The notes beneath the pieces were generated by a model. It worked only from the letters and a program-made list of their open reading frames with translations. It was not told the DNA's origin and made no database searches. A program made the position numbers and the translations under genes. Below are positions 16,148 through 24,200 of a stretch of DNA of 27,413 nt, piece by piece. The stretch comes from Rubrimonas sp036788415 (lineage in GTDB: Bacteria > Pseudomonadota > Alphaproteobacteria > Rhodobacterales > Rhodobacteraceae). The stretch is from the NCBI RefSeq assembly GCF_036788415.1, contig NZ_DAIQNN010000038.1, forward strand, positions 1-27,413, in the 5' to 3' direction. The first letter of the stretch is position 1. Every line of letters starts with the position of its first letter.

Positions 16148-17025
16148 TCAGGTCGATCTCAGCGCGGTGGCGCCGATCAGCAGACGGGCGACCCCGAATG
16201 CGGCCTCGCTGTGCCGCGCGGTCTGAACGGGCGCTCCGAGGACCCTTTCGCGGATCAGCGTCGAGGTCCCGTTGGCGGCGCCGCCCCCTGCGGTGAAGAG
16301 CGCGACAGGCGATCCGCCGCCGCGCTCGGCGATGGCCGAGCAGCAGCGCGCCTCGATCCGGGCCATGCTCACCAGAACGCCATGCAGGAAGGCGACGTCG
16401 TCCGCCGGTCGCGGCGTCAAACGCGGCGCGAGGTCGGGATCGTCGATCGGGAAGCGCTCGCCCGACCGCGGAAGCGGGTAGTCGTCGAGCGGCGATGCAC
16501 GCTCGGCCCGATGCGCGCCGACAGCGCCTTGAGCGCGTCCAGCGTGGAGAGTTGCGGCGACGCGCCGCCGCCGGTGTCAGAGGCACCGCCATTCAGCCGG
16601 AAATCGCCGACCCGGTGCGCGTAGAGGCCGATCTCGGGATCGTCGATCCGATTTCGGCCGAGGATCTCGGCCGCCAGGGTCGTGCCGAGCGACGTCGTCG
16701 CCGCGCCCTCGCGCATCGGCGCGCAGGCGAGAAGCGCCGCGACGCTGTCCGTCGCGCCGGAATGGACCATCGCGTCCGGCGACAGGCCGATGGCGCGGGC
16801 GAGGCCGCGGTCGACGGGATGAAGCGGGGCGCCGATCGGCCTGACCTGCGGCGGCAGATCCCCACGCAGGCCCGTCTCGTCGAACCAGCCCGGCCAGTCC
16901 GCGCCGGCGGGATTGAAGCCGGTCTTCAGCGCGCTTCCATGGTCCGAGCCCCCCCCCGCGCCCCGTGAGCTTCGCCGCGATCAAATCCGCCTGATGCATC
17001 AGGAACCGCGCGCGCGCCTGCCCCC
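16148..17025 (-). pseudogene. FGGY-family carbohydrate kinase, C-terminal part, frameshifted
   Basis: The reverse strand encodes about 290 residues of an FGGY sugar/polyol kinase, in pieces. From the 5' side: FLMHQADLIAAKLTGRGGG, then after a shift at the run of nine G (plus strand C, 16949-16957) a stretch including SDHGSALKTGFNPAGADWPGW and VHSGATDSVAALLACAP (to about 16500), then after a second shift near 16493-16500 the tail with SPLDDYPLPRSGERFP and LFTAGGGAANGTSTLIRERVLG. The ATPase-fold landmarks GATDS and TAGGGA are present. The N-terminal half, with the first phosphate-binding loop and the sugar site, is absent. The 5' edge abuts a HAD phosphatase stub. With two shifts and no N-terminus the gene cannot make an active kinase. 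A sequencing error could explain the G9 shift alone but not the rest. Confidence 0.85.
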
Positions 17026-17169
17026 CCTCTCCCCCCTGCGCAGGCGCTCCAGCGCCGCGACCGCGCCTGGGATGGGCGGGCCGCCGTCGTGCGGCACGCC
17101 CCACTGGTCCAGGAAGATCGCGTCGAAGCGCTCCGCGACGCAGTCCAACCTGTCGAGGCAGGCGACCAC
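17026..17169 (-). pseudogene. HAD class IIA hydrolase, N-terminal stub
   Basis: About 48 codons remain. They read as the start of a HAD-IIA sugar phosphatase: the nucleophile motif is in FDAIFLDQWGVPHDG, where relatives have LDxWGVLHDG, followed by PIPGAVAALERLR. The frame may begin at GTG 17169, just beyond the stop codon of the next remnant (17174-17176). It then runs into a G-rich tract and kinase sequence at about 17020-17045, so the rest of the hydrolase, with its cap and second acid motif, is gone. In alphaproteobacterial sugar-alcohol operons HAD-IIA hydrolases and FGGY kinases are commonly neighbours, so one deletion could have joined them. The order and strand of the remnants support that view. 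Confidence 0.75.
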
Positions 17170-17173
17170 GCCC

Positions 17174-17629
17174 TCACGCCGGGTCGGTCGTCGGCGGCGT
17201 CAGCGCGGCCAGATAGACTTCGACGTCCTCGGGCTTCATCGCCGCGGCCGCCCTGCCGACCGCGGCGGCGGGCATGTCGCCGAAATAGAACTGGACGCCG
17301 GGGATGACATGCCGGCGCTTGCGCAGCTTCATCCCCTCGTAGGGGAAGACGTCGGAGCGCGCGTTGGCGATCCTGTCGTGGCAGGGCGGGATGACGTCGG
17401 CGCGCTTGTCGAGCTCCTCGACCGATCTCCAGCCGGCGACCGAGTCGACGAAGCGCGCCGGCGCCCGGTAGCGCCAACCCTCGGCGGGGTTCGGCTCCAT
17501 GTCGCGTTCCTGGAAGATGGCGTCGTCCGCCACGACGATGTCGCCCATCGTCGTGGCGACGGTCGCGGCGATGTGCCCGACGGAATGTCCGGGCGTGTGG
17601 TGCATCGTGATTCCGGGCAGCACTTCGCA
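17174..17629 (-). pseudogene. Metallo-beta-lactamase-fold hydrolase, C-terminal remnant
   Basis: About 150 residues of an MBL-fold hydrolase, resembling the N-acyl-homoserine-lactonase-like group. Visible are the HHTPGHSVGH segment carrying a zinc histidine, ADDAIF with the bridging aspartate, and PPCHD at the position of the final histidine. The HxHxDH motif and the whole N-terminal half are missing: the frame is closed by a TAG at 17632-17630 and the sequence beyond is unrelated. A GTG at 17623 could start translation but has no good ribosome-binding site. It is followed directly by the HAD stub. Without the first zinc motif it should be inactive, so I call it a remnant rather than a gene. 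Confidence 0.75.
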
Positions 17630-17860
17630 CTAATCGTCCACGGCCTCGAAGAGGCAAACAGCATAGTCCGGCTCCATGCCAAGATACCCGCTCCCACAAG
17701 TTCGGAGATACAACGGGAGGGGATTGAACGCCATTTCGATCTCGGCCCTCGGGGCGATGCATCTCACATTGCGGAACTGCTTCATGTTCCGGACATGATC
17801 CAGCGCAGAGGCCCGCGCCGCACGGGCCGCGGCGAAAGTCGAGCGGGAGGCCGGCTGATC
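17630..17860. other. Unassigned segment of lower GC between gene remnants
   Basis: This 231-bp stretch is visibly lower in GC than its neighbours between about 17630 and 17800. The minus strand has an open frame ending at TAG 17632-17630 with a sequence that looks protein-like (about FNPLPLYLRTCGSGYLGM), and the plus strand is also open. Neither is recognised. A plus-strand frame of 19 codons ends at TGA 17856-17858, three bases before the permease start, and could be the tail of an upstream permease gene. Confidence 0.35.
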
Positions 17861-18208
17861 ATGGCGATCCCGGCCTACGACCGCCAGAGCCCGGCCTTCT
17901 ACGCGCTTCTGGCGGTTCTGCTCTTCATGTCCGTCGGTCCGATCGCGCAGATGTTCGTCAACTCGTTCAAACTCGATGTCGACATCATTTCGGGCGCAAC
18001 CGGTCTGCTGTTCCCGCAGGGCGGGCCGCCGATGGAAGCCGAGATCATCGAGGAGAAGGCCCAGATCGCCTTCGTCCGCGTTGCGCTTCTCGCCGCGCAT
18101 GGCAAGACGGTTGCGGACCTGCCGCGTTACGGGACGGCGGCCGCGGCGCGCGCCGGCGCCTGCGGCGAGCGCCGTCGCAAATCGTTGACGAGACGGTCGC
18201 CACGCTGA
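17861..18208 (+). pseudogene. MalG-like ABC sugar permease, N-terminal remnant
   Basis: The ATG at 17861 has a good ribosome-binding site (GCGGGAGG, 17843-17850). The first 43 residues read like the start of a MalG-type permease: a short polar start, a hydrophobic segment FYALLAVLLFMSVGPIAQM and then NSFKLDVDIIS, the usual post-membrane motif. After about residue 52 the sequence leaves the family (GGPPMEAEIIEEKAQ onward) and becomes low-complexity arginine/alanine before the stop. The five remaining membrane segments and the EAA loop are missing. It therefore looks like the truncated head of a permease gene joined to unrelated DNA. Together with the kinase and HAD stubs it suggests a former sugar or polyol transport operon. 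The family call rests on a short stretch. Confidence 0.5.
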
Positions 18209-18245
18209 CGCGAAGCCCAGCCAATTCTCGCCCGTTAACCAACAC

Positions 18246-18251
18246 GGGAGA
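18246..18251 (+). promoter_or_regulatory. Ribosome-binding site of the giant phosphoesterase gene
   Basis: A GGGAGA core lies 8 bases before the ATG at 18260. It supports starting the 2706-codon gene there, directly at the nuclease-like domain and without a signal peptide. No Pho-box-like pair of repeats was recognised in the preceding 150 bp. Confidence 0.6.
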
Positions 18252-18259
18252 CGAATCGG

Positions 18260-21200
18260 ATGTCCGCTTCTCTGCGCGTCGCGACCTTCAACGCCTCGCT
18301 CAACCGCAGCGCCGAGGGCGCGCTGATCGCGGACCTCGCGGACGGGACGAACCCGCAGGCGCGCGCCGTCGCCGAGATCGTCCAGCGCACGGACGCGGAC
18401 GTGATCCTGATCAACGAGTTCGACTATGACGAGGGCGGCGAGGCCGCGCGGCTGTTCCGCGAGAACTTCCTCGCCGTCAGCCAGAACGGCGTCGATCCGG
18501 TCGACTACCCCCATGTGTACGTCGCGCCCTCGAACACCGGCGTGCAATCGGGGCTCGACCTCAACGGCGACGGCGCGGTCGGCGGACCGGACGACGCCTT
18601 CGGCTTCGGCTTCTTCCCCGGCCAGTTCGGCTTCGCGATCTTCTCGAAGCACCCGATCGCGACTGACGACATCCGCACCTTCCAGACTTTCCTCTGGAAG
18701 GACATGCCCGGCAATCTCCTGACCGAGGACCCCACCGAGAACGACCTCGAGGACTTCTACTCCCCCGAGGCGGTCGCCGCGCTGCGCCTCTCCTCGAAGA
18801 ACCATGTCGACGTGCCGGTGATCGTGGACGGCGAGACAGTCCACGTCCTCGCCGCGCACCCCACGCCCCCGGTCTTCGACGGCCCGGAGGACCGCAACGG
18901 CAAGCGCAACCACGACGAGATCCGCTTCTGGACGGACTACGTCGCCGGCGCCGACTACATCTACGACGATTCGGGTGCGACGGGCGGGCTCGCGCCCGGC
19001 GCGCGCTTCGTCATCGTCGGCGACTACAACGCCGACCCGTTCGACGGCGACAGCTTCGAGGGCGCGATCAACCAGCTGATCGACGACCCCGCGATCATCG
19101 CCTCCGCGACCGACCCCGCGATCACCCCGTCGAGCGAGGGCGGCCCCGACGCCGCGATCCGGCAGGGCGGCTCCAACGCGACGCATCAGGGCGACCCCGC
19201 CTTCGACACCGCCGATTTCGGCTTCAACCCCGCCGACCCGGCGTCCGACCTGCCGCCCGCCAATCTGCGCGTCGACTACGTGCTGCCCTCGGCCGCCGGC
19301 TTCGCCTATCGCGACGGCGGCGTGTTCTGGCAGGCCGAAGGCGAACCGCCCTTCCCGCTCGCCGAGTTCCCGACCTCCGACCACCGCCTCGTCTGGGCCG
19401 ACCTGACCCTGACCGATGCGAACCGCCGCACCGTCGCGCCCCTCGAAGTCTCCTCCGCCGCCGCCTTCCGCCCGCTCGACATCCTGCTCGTCAACGATGA
19501 CGGCTTCGACGCCGAAGGCATCGCCGCGATGCGCGACGCGCTGCTCGCCGAGGGCCATGCGGTCACGGTCGTCGCCCCGCTCGAACAGCAATCGGGCAAG
19601 GGCACGTCGATCGACGCCGACAAGCTGTTCCGGCCGCTGACGATCACCGAGTTCCGCCCCGGCGACTTCTCGGTCGACGGCGCGCCCGTCACCACCACCA
19701 TCGCGGGGCTCGACTTCCTGCTGAAGGACAGCGCGCCGGACCTCGTGATCTCGGGGATCAACGAGGGCCAGAACATCGGCCATGTCGCGCTTTCCTCGGG
19801 CACGGTCGGCGCGGCCGTCACCGCGATTCTGCGCGGCGTCCCCGCCATCGCGATCAGCGCCGGGCTCGACTTCGCCGAGGCCGCGCAGGGCTTCCCCTCG
19901 CTCCCCGAGACCTACGCGAACGCCGCGGCGCTCGTCGCCGCGCTTGTCGCCGACCTCTCGGCGCGCAAGGGCCAGGGGCTCGACCTGATCCCCGGCGGCG
20001 CGGGCCTCAACGTCAACCTGCCCTCGGGCTGGGACGGCGAGACGGTGGCCTTCACCACGGTCGCGGGCAGCGACGGGCTGAGCTTCGTGTTCACGCAGGA
20101 GACGCAAGGCGAGGACGACGTCACCTACGCCTTCTCCTTCGGGGACCCCTCGGGCGCGCCCGACAGCGAGGGCGTGAACTTCGCCGCCGGCGCCGCGACC
20201 ATCTCGGTCATGAACGGCGACTGGTCCGCTCCCGAGGACGTCCGCGCCGGGCTGGAAGCCAAGTTGACCGATCTGAGCTTCACGCAGGCGAGCATCCCGA
20301 CCCGCGCGCTCGACATCCTGCTCACCAACGATGACGGCTTCGACAGCGAGGGGCTGGAGACGCTGGCGACCGCGCTGCGCGCCGCGGGCCACCGGGTGCG
20401 CATCGCCGCGCCGCTCGAACAGCAGTCGGGGCAGGGCACCAACATCGACGCCGCCGCGATTGGCTCGGTGATCGAAGTGACCGAGTTCGCGCCGGGCGAT
20501 TTCGCCGTCGACAGCACGCCGGTGAACGTCACGAACATCGCGCTGACGGCGCTGCTCGACGACGCGCCCGACCTCGTCGTGTCCGGCATCAACGAGGGGC
20601 AGAACGTCGGCCTGACCACGATCTCGTCGGGCACGGTCTCGGCCGCGATCGCCGGGCTGCTGCAGGGCGTGCCCTCCATCGCCGTCTCGGCGGGGCTCGA
20701 CTTCTCGGAGGCCGCGGAAGGCTTCCCCTCCACCGAAGAAGCCTACGACATCGGCGCGATCTTCACCGCCGACCTGATCGCCGACCTGATCGCGGCGGCG
20801 GGGGACGGCCCGCTCCTGCCCGAAGGCGTCGCGCTCTCGGTCAACGTGCCGACCGGGGAGATCGCGGGCGTCAGCTTCACCCGGCTCGACGACGTGACGC
20901 CGCTCGGCTTTACGGTCGCCGAGCTCGCGCCGGGCGTCCCCGGCTTCTCGATCACCTTCGACGAACCGTCGGACGACCCGCTCTCCGAGGGCTCGGAATT
21001 CCTGAAGGGCAAGATCACCGTCACGCCCCTCGACGGAAACTACACCGCGCCGGAGCCGCTGAAGTCCGAGGTCGAGGCGCTGCTCGAAGCCGGCGACCGG
21101 CTCGGCCTACTGCTCGGCGGCGCGCCGGTCGAGTCCGAGGCCTTCCTCGGCTTCGTCGAGATCCCCTCCTTCACCGAATTCGAGGGCGCGATCGTCGGCG

Positions 21201-24200
21201 GCCTCTCCGGCCTGACCTACGACCCGGTCCGCGGCGTCTATCTCGCCGTCTCCGACGATCGCGACGCCGGCGCCGACGGCGCGCCGCGCGTGTACGAACT
21301 CGCCATCGCCATCGAGGACGGCGCGCTCTCCGAGGGCGACGTGACGGTCCTCGACGTCACCGCGCTGACGCTCGAGGACGGAACCACCCTCGACGCGATC
21401 AGGCCCGACCCCGAGGGCATCGCCCTGGGCGCCTCAGGCCGGTTCTGGGTCTCCTCCGAGCGCGACTTGAACGGGAACCCTTCGATCTGGCTGTTCGACC
21501 GCGACGGCCAGCGCATCGGCGAACTCCCCGTCGACGCGAAGTTCCTGCCCGACGCCGCCCGAACGCAGGGCGTGCGGAGCAACCTCGGCTTCGAGAGCCT
21601 GACGATCACGCCCGACGGCCGCACGCTCTGGACCGCCACCGAGAGCGCCATCGCGCAGGACGGCGGGCTCGCGACCACCGAGACCAGCGCCGTCGCCCGG
21701 CTGATCCGCTACGACCTGACCACCGGCGAGGCGGTCGCCGAGCACGTCTACGAAGTCGAGCCCATCGCCAACGAGCGGACCCCCGAGGGCGCCTTCGCCG
21801 ACAGCGGCCTCGTCGAGCTGATCGCGCTCGACGACCAGGGCACGCTGCTCGCGCTCGAACGCAGCTTCTCGACCGGCGCGGAGGGCCGCGGCTATAGCGG
21901 CAAGCTGTTCCTCGTGCGCACGCAGGGCGCGACGAACGTGATCGACGTCGACGCGATCCCGAGCGCAATCGCGGACGATGAGCGCGAGATCAATGTCGAC
22001 GCCGTCGCGCATAAGGAACTGCTGCTCGACCTCGCCGATCTCGGCATCGTCGTCGACAACATCGAGGGCATGGCGCTCGGCCCGGTCCTGCCCGACGGTC
22101 GCCAGGCGCTCGTCATCATCTCCGACGACAATTTCTCGGGCTTCGGCCCGCAGGCGAGCCAGTTCATCGCGCTGGCGCTCGACCTCGGCGAAGTCCCCAC
22201 CATCGCGCCGCTGCTCGAGACCCCCGACGAGCTGCGCTATCCCGGCCCCGCCCCGATCGTCATCGCCCATCGCGGCGCCTCGGGCGAGTTGCCCGAGCAC
22301 ACGCTGGGCGCCTACGCCCGCGCGATCGCCGACGGCGCCGACTTCATCGAGCCCGATCTCGTCAGCACCAAGGACGGCGTGCTGATCGCCCGCCACGAGC
22401 CCTGGCTCGCCACGGTGCAGACCGACGCGAACGGCGAGATCGTGCGCGACGCGACCGGCGCCCCCGTCGTGACCTTCGCCTCGACCGACGTGGCGACGAA
22501 GCCCGAATTCGCCGACCGCCTCGCCTCAAAGCAGATCGGCTTCTCCACCGTCACCGGCTGGTTCGCCGAGGACTTCACGCTGGCCGAGATCAAGACCCTG
22601 CGCGCCGTCGAGGACCAGCCCGACCTGCGCCCGAACTCGGCGCTCTACGACGGCCTGTTCGAGATCCCGACGCTCGACGAGGTGATCGACCTCGTGCAGG
22701 CGCACGAGGACGCGACCGGCGAGAAGATCGGCCTCTACCCCGAGACCAAGGAGCCCACCTATTTCGACGCCATCGGCCTCAGCCTCGAGGAGAAGCTGAT
22801 CGACACGCTCGTCGCGCAGGACTTCACCGACCCCGACCGCGTGTTCATCCAGAGCTTCGAGATCGCCAACCTGCTCGACCTGCAGGAGACCGTCATGCCG
22901 GCGGCGGGGCTCGACCTGCCGCTCGTGCAGCTGATGTTCAACTTCCCCTCCTTCCCCACGTTCGACCTGTTCCTCGCGCAGCAGGCGGGCGACCTCTCGG
23001 CCTATGCGAGCATCCCGTTCATCACGGAGACGACGGTCTCGGGCGATCTTTACACGCCCGAGGGCTTCGCCGCGCTCGCCGCGGCCTATGCCGAGGGCGT
23101 CGGCCCAGCCTTCTCCCTTATCGTGAAGGCCGACGGGACCGAGACCTCCTTCGTCGCCGACGCGCACGAAGCCGGGTTGCTTGTCCACGCCTACACGCAC
23201 CGCGACGAGGGGATCGTGCCGGGCGCGGACGGCGCGCCGCTCGACGGCGCGGAAGCTTACGCGCGCCTGCTCGGGACCGGCATCGACGGACTGTTCACCG
23301 ACCACCCCGCCACCGGTCGCGCCGTCACCGACGACCTGTTCGCCGGCGAAGGCCCCGACCCCGACGACCCGGCCGTCTGGCGCCACCCGACCGACCCGGC
23401 GGCCTCGGTCGTCTACACCGCGATGAAGGAGGGCGGCCTGCGCGTCTACGACCTCGCCGGCGCCGAGCTCCAGCGCCTCGCGCCGGAAGGAATTCGCTAC
23501 AACAACATCGACGTGATCTACGACTTCGCCTTCGGCGGCGCCGAGATCGACATCGCCATCGCCTCCGACCGCGCCAACGACACGCTCGCGATCTTCGCCA
23601 TCGGCGCGGACGGCCTGCTGACCGAGATCACCTCCGCCTCGGTCCCCGAGACGATCTTCGGCGTCGACGACGGCGAGGCGACCGCCTACGGCCTCGCCGC
23701 CTGGACCTCGCCCTTCGACGGCGAGACCTACGCCTATGTCACGCAGGCGAGCGGCGCGGCGATCGCCCAGCTCCGGCTGACGACCGAGGTCGACGGCGTG
23801 AGCTTCGAGAAAGTCCGCGACCTGCCCCTGCCCGTCGCCGACGGCGACGACCCCGAAGACTACCAGTCCGAGGGCATCGCGATCGACCGCGAGACCGGCA
23901 TCGGCTATGTCACGGTCGAGGATGAGCTGGGCCTGCTCGCCTTCGACGCCCGCCCCGACGCGCCCGCGACTTTCGAGATCGTGGCCGACATCGACAGCGG
24001 CTATTTCGCGCCCGACCTCGAAGGCGTCGCTCTCCATTACGGTCCCGAAGGCGAGGGCCTGATCCTCGTCTCCTCGCAGGGCGACGCGACGTTCGCCGTG
24101 TTCGACCGCGAGACATGGGACTATCTCGGCTCGTTCGCCGTCCGCGGCGAGGGCGGGATCGACGGCGTCGAGGAATCCGACGGGCTCGAGATCTACTCGG

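Noticed and set aside
18100..18245. Pho box before the giant phosphoesterase gene
   Set aside because: A phosphate-starvation operator would be expected, but no pair of CTGTCAT-like repeats with proper spacing was found. Absence here does not exclude regulation from further upstream.
17630..20392. Open frame of 920 codons on the minus strand
   Set aside because: Most of it lies opposite the EEP and SurE domains and has no domain of its own. Only its last 50 or so codons look protein-like, and they are described as part of the unassigned segment.
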